From positions 1-64,000 of IMG/VR virus record IMGVR_UViG_3300042868_008532: a stretch of 64,000 bases of DNA. One strand, 5' to 3'. This document shows positions 9,223-18,711 of this stretch, piece by piece (the stretch's first letter is position 1; the number at the start of each line of letters is the position of its first letter). The DNA comes from a virus. The position numbers and the translations under genes are program-made. The notes below the pieces were generated by a model. That model searched no databases. It was not told where the DNA came from and saw only the letters and a list, made by a program, of their open reading frames with translations.

Positions 9223-10727
9223 TAACAGTAATATACTCAACACATAAAGATGAACAATATAATAACAAATTTAAACAACATTTGTTACAAACCGTTGGTT
9301 TAAAAGACGTTCAAATTTTAGAATACAAAAACAATAATGAATTTAGTTTGGCTGAGATTTACAATAAAGGTATTTCTCAATCAATTTTTGATATTGTAAT
9401 TTGTTGTCATAACGATATCAAATTAGAAAATGGTTGGGGAAAAAAATTATTAAAAGATTTTTCAAATAACCCTGATTATGGGATTATTGGAAAAGCCGGT
9501 TCTTGTTATTTTCCTGAATCAGGGGTGTACTGGGAACGTATGCAACAAACAATGGTGGGACAAGTTTATCACCATCCCGATGGTCAAAATAAATGGTTAA
9601 GTAAATATTCTTTAAAATTACCATATTTAATTCCAGTAGTAACTATTGATGGGTTATTTATATCATTTGATAAAACAAAAATTAATCATCAATTTGATGA
9701 AACAATTGGAAGATTCCATTTTTACGACCATTTATTCTGTATTCCTAATTATATAGATGGTATTAAAATTGGTGTAACATCTTCTTTTGAAATTACACAT
9801 CAGTCCGTTGGGAGACCGAATCAAGAATTTTGGGAAAGTAAAGATAAATTTATTGAAAAGTGGGGAAGTAATTTGCCATTAGATTTAAAACCTGAAAAAA
9901 TTTACATTCCTGAAATAAAAGAAAAACCAATTAAGAATATTGGTAGAGTTGCGGTTATAATCCCAACCAAAGGAAATGTTGAAATGTTAAAAGAATGTGT
10001 TGATTCATTTTACAATTATTGTAATTCTGAGTTATTTGATATTTTTATTGCGGACACCGGTTCTACGGATGATGAAAAAGAAATATTAAAAAACAATATA
10101 AAAAATTATAACAACATAAAACTAATTGAGTACGATTACTATAATTTTTCAAAAATTAATAATGATGTTGTAAAAAATCACGTAACAAATAAACACGAAT
10201 TTTTATTATTCTGTAATAATGATATTAAATTATTAAATAATGTTATTTATGGAATGTTAAATATTTTTAAAACAACACCCAAAGTTGGTACCGTTGGGTG
10301 TCGACTTCATTTTGAAGATAATACTATTCAACACAACGGTGTTATTTTAGCTATAAATTCAAATAATATTTTTAATATTGGTCATGAAAATTTTAGTTGT
10401 TACTATAATTATATAATAAATAAAACAGAGGTTATTGGAAATACTGCAGCACTGATGATGATTAAAACAAATATATTTAAAGATAATGGTATGTTTAATG
10501 AGAATTATCTTGAGTGTTTTGAAGATGTAGAATTAAATTTTAAATGTGTAATAAGTGGATATAAAAATTATATGTGTGGTGATTTAGTTGGTTATCATTA
10601 TGAAAGTAAAACTAGAAATAACGATAACAATAAATTAACAAAACAAAACGAAGATTACTTAAAAAGATTATTACCATTTTTAAATAAAAATTATCTTAAA
10701 CTATTAAAACTAATTAAAAAAAATTAA
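9219..10727 (+). CDS. Two-domain GT2-like glycosyltransferase
   Basis: 502 residues in two GT-A-like halves. The N-half starts ITVIYSTHKDEQ and has a CCHNDIKLE segment like the DxD region. The C-half starts VAVIIPTKGNVEMLKECVDS and contains ADTGSTDD and FCNNDIKLL, typical of family 2 transferases. First gene of the sugar cluster; overlaps the dUTPase stop by 4 nt and the next gene by 1 nt. It probably makes or extends a glycan on virion or cell surface; substrate unknown. Confidence 0.75.
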   Translation: MITVIYSTHKDEQYNNKFKQHLLQTVGLKDVQILEYKNNNEFSLAEIYNKGISQSIFDIVICCHNDIKLENGWGKKLLKDFSNNPDYGIIGKAGSCYFPESGVYWERMQQTMVGQVYHHPDGQNKWLSKYSLKLPYLIPVVTIDGLFISFDKTKINHQFDETIGRFHFYDHLFCIPNYIDGIKIGVTSSFEITHQSVGRPNQEFWESKDKFIEKWGSNLPLDLKPEKIYIPEIKEKPIKNIGRVAVIIPTKGNVEMLKECVDSFYNYCNSELFDIFIADTGSTDDEKEILKNNIKNYNNIKLIEYDYYNFSKINNDVVKNHVTNKHEFLLFCNNDIKLLNNVIYGMLNIFKTTPKVGTVGCRLHFEDNTIQHNGVILAINSNNIFNIGHENFSCYYNYIINKTEVIGNTAALMMIKTNIFKDNGMFNENYLECFEDVELNFKCVISGYKNYMCGDLVGYHYESKTRNNDNNKLTKQNEDYLKRLLPFLNKNYLKLLKLIKKN

Positions 10728-11287
10728 TGATAACGTTTTTAGCAACAGCATATAAAGAGACAACAGATTCTTATCAATTTATAAGTTCTTTAATATTACA
10801 ACAAAACCCAAATTGGGAGTGTATAATTCATTGTGATGAAAAAAATGAATATCTTGAAAAGTGTGTTAATTTTTTTAATTCGGATAAAATAAAAGTGATA
10901 TATAATGAAACACCAACGTCTTATTGGGGACATTTTAACCGAAAAAATACATTAGAATTAGTGAGTACTGAGTTTGTAATTCAAACGTCTATTCAGGACT
11001 ATTATACACCTAACACCGTAAGTGAATTATTGTCAAATTTGACTGATTGTGATATGGTTATGTATAATTGTATCCATAACCATTTTAATTATAATGTGTT
11101 AGACTCTACACCTATTAGATGTAGAATTGATTGGGGTTCATTTGTCATAAGAACAGACATAGCCAAAAAAGTGGGGATTAATCATCCTGAATCACCATTT
11201 TGCGATGGTATTTTTGTTGAAGAATGTTTAAAACATCCAAATATAAGAACGAAAAAAATAAATAAAATATTAACTGTACATAATTAA
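10727..11287 (+). CDS. GT-A fold glycosyltransferase-like protein
   Basis: 186 residues, short for GT2. ITFLATAYKETTDSY begins the nucleotide-sugar fold and SLILQQNPNWECIIHCDE matches the second strand; STEFVIQTSIQDYY replaces the usual DxD region, so the metal site is unclear. It lies in a tightly packed operon with overlapping starts. Confidence 0.6.
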   Translation: MITFLATAYKETTDSYQFISSLILQQNPNWECIIHCDEKNEYLEKCVNFFNSDKIKVIYNETPTSYWGHFNRKNTLELVSTEFVIQTSIQDYYTPNTVSELLSNLTDCDMVMYNCIHNHFNYNVLDSTPIRCRIDWGSFVIRTDIAKKVGINHPESPFCDGIFVEECLKHPNIRTKKINKILTVHN

Positions 11288-12277
11288 ATGAAGATATCGA
11301 TTATTGGAACAGGGTGGGTTGGATGTCATTTGTCTAATGTGTTAAAAAACGAACACGATGTCACGCTATATGAAAAAAATGACAAAATATTTAATGGCAC
11401 TTCTTACTATAATCAAAATAGATTACATTATGGTTATCATTATGCGAGAAACTACGAAACCAGAAATTTGTGTAAAACAACTTTTTATAGGTTTATAAAC
11501 GACTATGGGTTTTGCGTGACCGATATTGATAAAAACTTTTATTGCGTACCTAAAAAATTATCTTTAATTGATTTAAACACATATTTAAAAATTTTTGATG
11601 AGTATCCGTCTGAATTAACTTCCCATAATTTTAGTAATACTGAAGGATGTATTTTAACAAATGAAAAACATATTAATTTTAAAAAAGTTAAAAATTATTT
11701 TCAAAAAGAATTAGATGGGTTAATAAAATATGAAACAATAGATAATGTAAAATTAGAACAACTATCTAAAAACTCGGATTTAGTTATTGATGCGACAAAT
11801 AATTTTATGGGATTAATAAATACTGATTTTTTTTATGAGTTAACCATAACATTAATTTATGATAAAATTAAATCAACTAATTTCGATTCTGTGACATTTG
11901 TTGATGGTGAACTATTTTCTATCTACCCTTATAAAGATAATAAGTTTACATTAACCGATGTTAAATTAACACCATTAAAAAAGTTTTCATCAGTTAATGA
12001 AATCGATGAATATAAAAAATTAATAAATGATGAATTTATTTTAAATAAAATTAAAGAATTTGAAAATCGAGTTATGACATTTATGCCGGAATTCAACGAA
12101 TACTTTAAATATGACTCTTATTTTTTATCAATAAAAAGTAAAGTAAATGATGAGTCGGATAGTCGATATCCAGTAATAAAACAAACAAACAATATAATTT
12201 CATGTTTTACCGGAAAAATACAAGGAATTTATATTATTGAGGATTATATTTTAAACATAATTAATAATGACAAATGA
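11288..12277 (+). CDS. FAD-dependent oxidoreductase-like protein (DAO family)
   Basis: 329 residues. An N-terminal dinucleotide-binding fold is clear (IIGTGWVGCHLSNVL, then VTLYEKND with a ribose-binding acid), followed by a conserved NQNRLHYGYHYARN stretch like amino-acid-oxidase or glycan-modifying flavoenzymes. LVIDATNNFMG later in the protein is the second FAD-contact strand. Role in glycan-precursor chemistry is inferred from the neighbouring transferase and epimerase genes. Confidence 0.6.
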   Translation: MKISIIGTGWVGCHLSNVLKNEHDVTLYEKNDKIFNGTSYYNQNRLHYGYHYARNYETRNLCKTTFYRFINDYGFCVTDIDKNFYCVPKKLSLIDLNTYLKIFDEYPSELTSHNFSNTEGCILTNEKHINFKKVKNYFQKELDGLIKYETIDNVKLEQLSKNSDLVIDATNNFMGLINTDFFYELTITLIYDKIKSTNFDSVTFVDGELFSIYPYKDNKFTLTDVKLTPLKKFSSVNEIDEYKKLINDEFILNKIKEFENRVMTFMPEFNEYFKYDSYFLSIKSKVNDESDSRYPVIKQTNNIISCFTGKIQGIYIIEDYILNIINNDK

Positions 12278-13313
12278 AGAATTATCGTTTCTATTTAACA
12301 AATACTTGAATAGAAATTTTACAAACCATGAACTAATTGTTCATGGTAAAAAAACAGTAAGTTTTTTAGAAAATGAAATATTAAATTGTAACGAATATTT
12401 AAAATTACCCACAAGAAATACTAACATAAATGATTTGAAAGTTGCCATTTTATTAAGTGGTCATATCAGAAAAAACTCAATATTAAAAGGGATAAATCAA
12501 TTTTGTAATAATGAAAATTTTCATGTTTTTATACATACATGGGATAATATAGGATTGAAAGGTAGTGAAACCTTATTAAACGATTTATCCGCCGAAACTT
12601 CCGTGATTTCTGAAATAAACAAATTCACTAATATGAAAAACCATGAAATAGATAATAATAAATATTGGATTGAATCTCAAGAAATTAAAGATAACTATTT
12701 TAATTTTTCATCTCCAGAAATTTTTATTAAATCTCAATTATATTCTATTAATAAATCATATAAATTAATGGAACAATATTCAAAAGAAAATAATATTGAA
12801 TATGATGTGGTTTTAAAAATAAGATTTGATTGTGATATGACAGAATTTAATTTAACAGATAAAATAATCTCAGACATAAAAACTCATGATATTATTTTTA
12901 CCCCTAATATTGATAATCAACATACTCACATGGACTATGGTACATCTTGTTGGGCATGTGACAGTTTATATTATAAACATAATAGAAAAATGGTTCATAT
13001 TTTTGACCACACAAATGTTATATGTGATTTATTTGCGTATGGGAGTAAAGATTCAATGAAACAATATTGTGATTTATATAATAATTATGATGAACTAAAC
13101 AAATCTTTTTTTGATAAAAATCTAAAGCAATTTAAAAGAGTCCCTAAAAATATTGTTCATGAAGGTGGTAATTATAACTTAAAAGGTCATGAAGGTCACG
13201 TAGATTCATTATATTATTACTATTGCTCATATCCGGAAAGATTACTACAATTTCAATTAAAAGATTATATGTTAGTTCAATCAAAAGAAATTAAATTAAA
13301 CTTAGTTCGATGA
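12267..13313 (+). CDS. Probable glycosyltransferase (nucleotide-sugar fold)
   Basis: 348 residues. Contains LKVAILLSGHIRKNS and FHVFIHTWDN, followed by YDVVLKIRFDCDM, a layout seen in uncharacterised glycosyltransferase-like proteins of surface polysaccharide loci. Overlaps the upstream gene by 11 nt and the downstream gene by 4 nt. Assignment is by motif layout only. Confidence 0.5.
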   Translation: MTNEELSFLFNKYLNRNFTNHELIVHGKKTVSFLENEILNCNEYLKLPTRNTNINDLKVAILLSGHIRKNSILKGINQFCNNENFHVFIHTWDNIGLKGSETLLNDLSAETSVISEINKFTNMKNHEIDNNKYWIESQEIKDNYFNFSSPEIFIKSQLYSINKSYKLMEQYSKENNIEYDVVLKIRFDCDMTEFNLTDKIISDIKTHDIIFTPNIDNQHTHMDYGTSCWACDSLYYKHNRKMVHIFDHTNVICDLFAYGSKDSMKQYCDLYNNYDELNKSFFDKNLKQFKRVPKNIVHEGGNYNLKGHEGHVDSLYYYYCSYPERLLQFQLKDYMLVQSKEIKLNLVR

Positions 13314-14071
13314 AAATATTAATAGGAAACACCGGTTTAGTAGGGCAAACTTTAAAAGAAAGTATAAATTTTGAATTTGAATATAATTCAAAATCAATTC
13401 ATAATTATTTACCACCTGATGGATGTGACTTGTATTTATCTTGTTTACCTTCAACAAAATGGTTAATTAATAAAGATACGAAGTCAGATATTGAAACTGT
13501 GGTAGACATTATTAAATTAATAGGCGATGTTAAATATAAAAATGTATATGTAATATCTACGATTGATGTATATGGGAATTCACCTGTAGGTGTTGACGAA
13601 GATTTTGAACCAATATTCAAAGATTTTTCTTATGGGTCGAATAGATATCTTTTTGAAAAAATGGTTGTAAAACACTTAAACTATGAGAATGTAAAGATTT
13701 TTAGATTACCAGCTTTATTTAGTAAAAATATTAAAAAAAACATATTATACGATTTATTGAATAATAATAACATTCATATGATTAATAAAAATTCATCATT
13801 CCAATGGTATAATTTAAATGATTTGGTGAGTGATATAAATTTGTATGGTAAAAATTACTCTAACGAAATAGTTTTTAATTTATTTACGGAACCATTGGAA
13901 AGTGAAGAAATCATTAATTTATTCCCGTCTCATAAAGAAAAAGTTATACATTCCGAAATTAAAATACAGTACGATTATACGACCAAATATTCGTCAACCG
14001 GATACATAAAACCTAAAGAGGTAATATTAAATGAAATTAAAAAATTGGTAAACGAAATTGCTCTTAAATAA
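13310..14071 (+). CDS. NAD-dependent epimerase/dehydratase-like (extended SDR)
   Basis: 253 residues. GNTGLVGQ at the N-terminus is a GxxGxxG nucleotide site; VYVISTIDVYG and YGSNRYLFEK match the Ser and Tyr/Lys catalytic strands of extended SDRs, although the canonical YxxxK is altered to a Y-x8-K spacing. Shorter than usual family members, so the substrate domain is reduced. Likely acts on a nucleotide sugar for the cluster. Confidence 0.65.
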   Translation: MKILIGNTGLVGQTLKESINFEFEYNSKSIHNYLPPDGCDLYLSCLPSTKWLINKDTKSDIETVVDIIKLIGDVKYKNVYVISTIDVYGNSPVGVDEDFEPIFKDFSYGSNRYLFEKMVVKHLNYENVKIFRLPALFSKNIKKNILYDLLNNNNIHMINKNSSFQWYNLNDLVSDINLYGKNYSNEIVFNLFTEPLESEEIINLFPSHKEKVIHSEIKIQYDYTTKYSSTGYIKPKEVILNEIKKLVNEIALK

Positions 14072-14073
14072 TA

Positions 14074-15174
14074 TTATAAAGTCATTCTATTTGAATGATT
14101 AGATTTTATTTTTTCCATTGAGATTTCAATTGGTAAACACTTGTCACTAAAATAATTTATTTGGTTAAACAATGTTTCATGGTTTTTAATCTTGTTAACA
14201 TAATTATTTGTATCTAATAGTTCTTCAGTTAATATTTCATCAACAATTTTTGAGTATTCTATATTGGAAATACCTTCCTTATTTGGTAAAACTAAACAAC
14301 TTTCTTTTAAATCAATATCTTTAGTGAATATTTTTTGGTATAATAACAATTCTTCTTCGGATAGTATTGGTACTATATTATAAGCAAAACACTGATAAAA
14401 AGATATTCTAGTTGGGGTATCCCCTCTTAACACAAACAAATATTTTGTTTTCATTAATTCCTCTTCTATATTTAACATACTACCAATATAAACTTCTGTT
14501 TTTAATTGTAGTATAAAACTTCTAATTCTATTAAGTAATGGTCTAGACTCTGAATGTAAAGAACCAATAAATGTTAGGTCATATTTTTTTTCACAACTTA
14601 TAATTTTTTTTATAGAAGGAAGTGAAAATAAACTATTACTATTCAACACATATGGAATCGTAATTATTCTGTCGTATGTACCCATTTTAAAAGTTGTGGT
14701 AGTATTAAAAAAAGATACCTCATCCTCATAGCTTAAAATAAAAATATCCTTGTCGATTGATTCAAAAGAAGTTTCAAATAAAACATAACTATATAAAATA
14801 AAATGCGGAATTTTTAAATTTGATTCTACGTTATTTTTAATAAAATTATCCCAATAAAATTTAATAAAATTTTCTTTATACCCAACACCAAACGTAGGTG
14901 GTTGAACTTTTGGGATTAAATCAGAATACTTGTCATAACTTTTTAAATGAATAAAAAGTTTGTTATGATTACTAGGGGTTATAGACCCATAAATCAATCT
15001 AATAAAGTCTATCGGTATGAAAGCAATATCAGATTCATTGATATCATCAACCACTTCATATTTTAATTTTAGTTTATCCAAAAATATATTGTATAAATCC
15101 ATTTCAGGTGGTAAGGACTCAAAAAATGACATAATTTTTTCTAATTCTTTGATATTATAAATAAAAATCTTCAT
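14074..15174 (-). CDS. Exostosin-like glycosyltransferase (GT47-like)
   Basis: About 366 residues from the ATG at 15174. A longer frame to 15219 would overlap the divergent gene and adds a poor N-terminus, so I choose MKIFIYNIKELE as the start. ESDIAFIPID, YDLTFIGSLHSESR and LRGDTPTRISFYQCF resemble the exostosin fold. The only minus-strand gene within the sugar cluster, it converges with the epimerase gene and is divergent from a second exostosin-like gene about 20 bp away. Confidence 0.65.
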   Translation of the reverse strand: MKIFIYNIKELEKIMSFFESLPPEMDLYNIFLDKLKLKYEVVDDINESDIAFIPIDFIRLIYGSITPSNHNKLFIHLKSYDKYSDLIPKVQPPTFGVGYKENFIKFYWDNFIKNNVESNLKIPHFILYSYVLFETSFESIDKDIFILSYEDEVSFFNTTTTFKMGTYDRIITIPYVLNSNSLFSLPSIKKIISCEKKYDLTFIGSLHSESRPLLNRIRSFILQLKTEVYIGSMLNIEEELMKTKYLFVLRGDTPTRISFYQCFAYNIVPILSEEELLLYQKIFTKDIDLKESCLVLPNKEGISNIEYSKIVDEILTEELLDTNNYVNKIKNHETLFNQINYFSDKCLPIEISMEKIKSNHSNRMTL

Positions 15175-15195
15175 ACTTATTAAATATAAGTCTAT

Positions 15196-16206
15196 ATGTC
15201 TAATAATAAATGTTTTCACATATTAAATATTAATCCCGAATTTAATTCAGACTTATTACCAATACACATAAATGATAATGAAATAATTAATAATCATTTT
15301 ATTAAATTTGACGATTATAAATTTTTACGGTCACAATATTCTTTAGAGATAGTGTTACATAATATGTTTAGAGAACACAAAAATTTAATAAATAATTATG
15401 AAAATTCTGACATCGTATTCATCCCTATTTATTTATTTTGCACCGCATGGTCAAAGAAATATTTTTATGATGTTAATCAAATAATTAATAAAATAAATTT
15501 AATCTTACCGTTAATTAATAACTGTGTTAATGATGGTAAAAAAGTTATTATTACTTATTCAGATGTTATGTGGGAGGATAATAGATGTTTTTTAAATTAC
15601 TTTAATTTCCATGAAAACATTTATGTTATTTGTTATGAAGATGTGATAAGTACAAACAATCAAATCCCGGTACCATATTGTACTCATATTAAAAAAAACC
15701 CAAAAGATTATATTATACCTCAAAACATTAACAAAAAACACTTAATAAGTTATGCAGGTAGATATAGAAAAGAAATTGATTACTTTAATAATATTCAGGT
15801 ATTAAATACAAATACAGTAATCGATGATAAATGGATTAGCATTAATAATGTGGACACATACAATGAAATTGATGAGCTTTATTTAAATAGTCATTTTTCG
15901 TTACAACCACATGGGGATAAACAATCGAGAAAAGGGTTCTATCATAGTTTATTACTTGGATGTATACCCGTAATATTTGATGACAATTATGGTATATATG
16001 AAAAAGTGTTAAATGGCATTGTTAATATTGAAGATATTTCTGTAATATTAAACAAACATGAAAACAATTTTGAAGACGTATTGAATAAAGAATTAATAAA
16101 CATTAATTCAAAGATTGAAAATATTAATAAAATAAAACATTTATTATTGTACGATGAGAATGATTTATCAATTGTTGATTTTATTTTAAATAAAATTAAA
16201 TTTTAA
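15196..16206 (+). CDS. Exostosin-like glycosyltransferase (GT47-like)
   Basis: 336 residues. SDIVFIPIYLF, KKHLISYAGRYR and SLQPHGDKQSRKGFYHSL follow the exostosin layout more closely than its divergent neighbour, including the Asp/Arg/Gly donor loop and GCIPVIFDD. A paralogue of 14074-15174 by fold. It likely elongates the same glycan. Confidence 0.7.
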   Translation: MSNNKCFHILNINPEFNSDLLPIHINDNEIINNHFIKFDDYKFLRSQYSLEIVLHNMFREHKNLINNYENSDIVFIPIYLFCTAWSKKYFYDVNQIINKINLILPLINNCVNDGKKVIITYSDVMWEDNRCFLNYFNFHENIYVICYEDVISTNNQIPVPYCTHIKKNPKDYIIPQNINKKHLISYAGRYRKEIDYFNNIQVLNTNTVIDDKWISINNVDTYNEIDELYLNSHFSLQPHGDKQSRKGFYHSLLLGCIPVIFDDNYGIYEKVLNGIVNIEDISVILNKHENNFEDVLNKELININSKIENINKIKHLLLYDENDLSIVDFILNKIKF

Positions 16207-16228
16207 AATATACAAATATATTAAAAAT

Positions 16229-16987
16229 ATGAAATTATCATTAAGTAACTTAGCGTGGGATATCTCCGATAACGACCAAATCTTAACTATATTAAAGACT
16301 AAAAATATTCATAATATTGAAGGTGTTCTAACTAAAATTAATGAATGGGATAAATTATCTAACGATGTTTTAATAGAGTATAAAAAAAAGTTAGACTCTT
16401 ACAATATTAAAATGGAGTCAATTCAGTCAATATTTTATGATGTTAAATGTGATGGAATTAAAGATACGAAAATAGTTTATAAACATATTGACAGACTAAT
16501 TGAAATATGTAAAATATTAGGGGTTAAGGTTATGGTTTTTGGGTCTCCTACCATTAGAAATGGAATCGTTGATGATTCGTTATCTAAAATATTTAAAAGG
16601 ATTGATAATTCACTTAACAATACAGGTATTGCTCTAACTATTGAACCTAACTCTAAAGTTTATGGGGGGAATTATTTTTATAATATAGAAGAAATTGTTG
16701 ATTTTATTAAAAATAATAAATTTATTAATATTAAAACAATGATTGATACCCATAACTTAAAATTAGAAGGTTACGACCCAATTATTGAATTAAGTAAGTA
16801 TTATGACTATATTAATCATATACATATTTCGGAAATAAAATTGACACCAATTATAAATCCTGATATACATATAAATTTCTCAAATGAACTTAAAAAATTA
16901 GGATATAATCAAATAATCACATATGAGGTTTTAAAATGTGATAATATTGAATCTGAAATAAAAAAATTTGTTGAGATTTACAACTAA
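16229..16987 (+). CDS. TIM-barrel sugar isomerase/epimerase-like (AP endonuclease 2 family fold)
   Basis: 252 residues. KLSLSNLAWDI, VMVFGSP, LTIEPNSKVYGG, TMIDTHNL and YINHIHISE follow the strand order of xylose-isomerase-like TIM barrels, with the Glu/Asp/His metal ligands at IEP, DTHN and HIH. Probably interconverts a keto/aldo sugar or sugar acid for the adjoining transferases. Confidence 0.7.
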   Translation: MKLSLSNLAWDISDNDQILTILKTKNIHNIEGVLTKINEWDKLSNDVLIEYKKKLDSYNIKMESIQSIFYDVKCDGIKDTKIVYKHIDRLIEICKILGVKVMVFGSPTIRNGIVDDSLSKIFKRIDNSLNNTGIALTIEPNSKVYGGNYFYNIEEIVDFIKNNKFINIKTMIDTHNLKLEGYDPIIELSKYYDYINHIHISEIKLTPIINPDIHINFSNELKKLGYNQIITYEVLKCDNIESEIKKFVEIYN

Positions 16988-17004
16988 ACAATTAAAAAAA
17001 TAAA

Positions 17005-17748
17005 ATGGCTGAACAGCGAAAAAAGAAACCAACAACAACTCCGAACTCGGAAGTGACCGGTAAACCGGTAAGTAAAAAAGATTTAATTGCTCAAATTATT
17101 AAAAGAAAAACTAAAGAAAAGTTTTTAACTTTAAATCAAAAAAAATATTACGATACTTTAATTGACAGTGAAATCACAGTTTGTTCGGGACCAGCGGGTG
17201 TCGGTAAAAGTTATATAACAATGAAAGCTGCGATTGACTTACTTTCAGACCCAAAAACCCCTTACGAAAAAATAATAATTGTTAGACCAGCTGTTGAGGC
17301 TGAAGAAAAATTGGGTTCACTACCAGGTAATGTTGAAGAAAAGTTAGACCCATATATCTTCCCATCTTATTACCTATTAAATAAAATTATTGGTAAAGAA
17401 TGTCGAGAAAAACTTAAAGAGATTGAAGTTATTGAAGTGTTTGCGTTAGCGTTTATGAGAGGTATGAATATTGACAATTCAATATTAATATTTGAAGAGG
17501 GTCAAAATGCGTCCCCGAGTCAAATGAAACTTCTTTTAACAAGAATAGGTTATAATAGTAAATTTTTTATATCAGGAGATGTTGAACAGTCTGATAAATA
17601 TAAAAATAAAACATTAAGTGGGTTATGGGACGCAATTGAAAAATTTAGAGATGACGACTATGTTTCCACATTTGAGTTTAAAGATAAAAATGATATCGTT
17701 AGAAATCCATTAATAAGTAAAATATTAGAAAAATACGAAGATAAATAG
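17005..17748 (+). CDS. phoH: PhoH-like ATPase
   Basis: 247 residues. A Lys-rich N-terminus is followed by Walker A GPAGVGKS at 62-69, KIIIVRPAVEAEEKLG after it, and the Walker B-like LIFEEGQNASPSQMK, then FISGDVEQ. The PhoH order is complete; the usual DEAQN is EEGQN. PhoH-like ATPases are common in T4-like phages of aquatic hosts; the reaction is unresolved, with RNA helicase-like activity reported for relatives. Followed by a terminator. Confidence 0.85.
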   Translation: MAEQRKKKPTTTPNSEVTGKPVSKKDLIAQIIKRKTKEKFLTLNQKKYYDTLIDSEITVCSGPAGVGKSYITMKAAIDLLSDPKTPYEKIIIVRPAVEAEEKLGSLPGNVEEKLDPYIFPSYYLLNKIIGKECREKLKEIEVIEVFALAFMRGMNIDNSILIFEEGQNASPSQMKLLLTRIGYNSKFFISGDVEQSDKYKNKTLSGLWDAIEKFRDDDYVSTFEFKDKNDIVRNPLISKILEKYEDK

Positions 17749-17773
17749 AATTAAAAACATTAATTTAATAGAG

Positions 17774-17816
17774 AAGATAAGTGACTATATTTTAGTTTAC
17801 TTATCTTTTTTTTTAT
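17774..17816 (+). terminator. Rho-independent terminator after phoH
   Basis: AAGATAAGT ... ACTTATCTT stem with a run of T on the 3' side, 25 nt after the phoH stop. Confidence 0.7.
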
Positions 17817-17831
17817 ATAACTTTTATTGAT

Positions 17832-18434
17832 ATGAGAATCGGTATAGAAATTAATGGAGTATTACGAAATACTTTGGGGAAAATTGAACAAACTTATCAA
17901 AAATTTTTAATTGATAAAACAGATGGTATAGAGAATGAAGACTCTTTTGAATATAAGATGACTTATCCGATAAACAGTTTAACGTTAAATGAACATTTCT
18001 CATTTCCGGATGAAGATGAATTATTTTCATTTTTATATGAAGAATTTGCTATGGAAATTTTTGGTCACGCACAGTCTTCAGAATATAACACTTTTACTGA
18101 TTTAAACGAGGTTTACGTCTCTTTAAGAGATAATAATGATTTACTGATAGTTTCTGATGAAATAGGTAAATCAAAACCTGCATCACTATTCTTTTTATCC
18201 AAATTTGGTTGCCAATTAGAAAAAGTAAAATTTTATAGTAATTCAACAATTAATTCAATGTGGGATGAAATTGATATTTTACTTACATCAAATCCCATCT
18301 TATTATTGGAATATCCCTCAGATAAAATATTAATAAAATACGACACTGAGTATAATGAGAATATTAACACAATCCATTCTATAAAATCAATAAAAGAATT
18401 GGAGGATAAATTAAAACAAATTTTAGAATGTTAA
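17832..18434 (+). CDS. HAD-like protein lacking catalytic Asp pair
   Basis: 200 residues. The N-terminus MRIGIEINGVLRNT aligns with HAD motif I (DxDGVLR) but both catalytic aspartates are replaced, by Glu6 and Asn8. A later strand (DLLIVSDEIGKSKPASLFFL) matches motifs II and III, with Ser in place of the usual T/S start. An inactive or binding-only HAD relative is the simplest reading. It overlaps the next gene by 7 nt. Confidence 0.5.
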   Translation: MRIGIEINGVLRNTLGKIEQTYQKFLIDKTDGIENEDSFEYKMTYPINSLTLNEHFSFPDEDELFSFLYEEFAMEIFGHAQSSEYNTFTDLNEVYVSLRDNNDLLIVSDEIGKSKPASLFFLSKFGCQLEKVKFYSNSTINSMWDEIDILLTSNPILLLEYPSDKILIKYDTEYNENINTIHSIKSIKELEDKLKQILEC

Positions 18435-18706
18435 AAGTATTAGGAGAAAACTATTATGTAGATTTGGATAAAATAGATGACTATGTCCAAATAAAACCAA
18501 AAAAAAATATCACATCAGGTGATACTGAAGGTACCGCCATTAGTATAATTAAATATGAAACTATCAAGTTAATGTTAGAAATAATTATGGATGAGCCTGA
18601 AGAGATTGACGAACAATTAGGGGCTAAAGGAACTAACAATTTATCTATACCCTTTAAATTAGCGTTTAATACTCTATTATATAAAAAATTACTAAATAAA
18701 ATATAA
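18428..18706 (+). CDS. Hypothetical protein
   Basis: 92 residues, coupled to the HAD-like gene by overlap. Starts LKVLGENYYVDLDKID and is acidic in the centre; no family recognised. Confidence 0.55.
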   Translation: MLKVLGENYYVDLDKIDDYVQIKPKKNITSGDTEGTAISIIKYETIKLMLEIIMDEPEEIDEQLGAKGTNNLSIPFKLAFNTLLYKKLLNKI

Positions 18707-18711
18707 TTAAT

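Noticed and set aside
15175-15219. Longer N-terminus for the minus-strand exostosin-like gene
   Set aside because: It would overlap the start of the divergent gene at 15196 and adds residues that do not fit the fold; ATG at 15174 is better.
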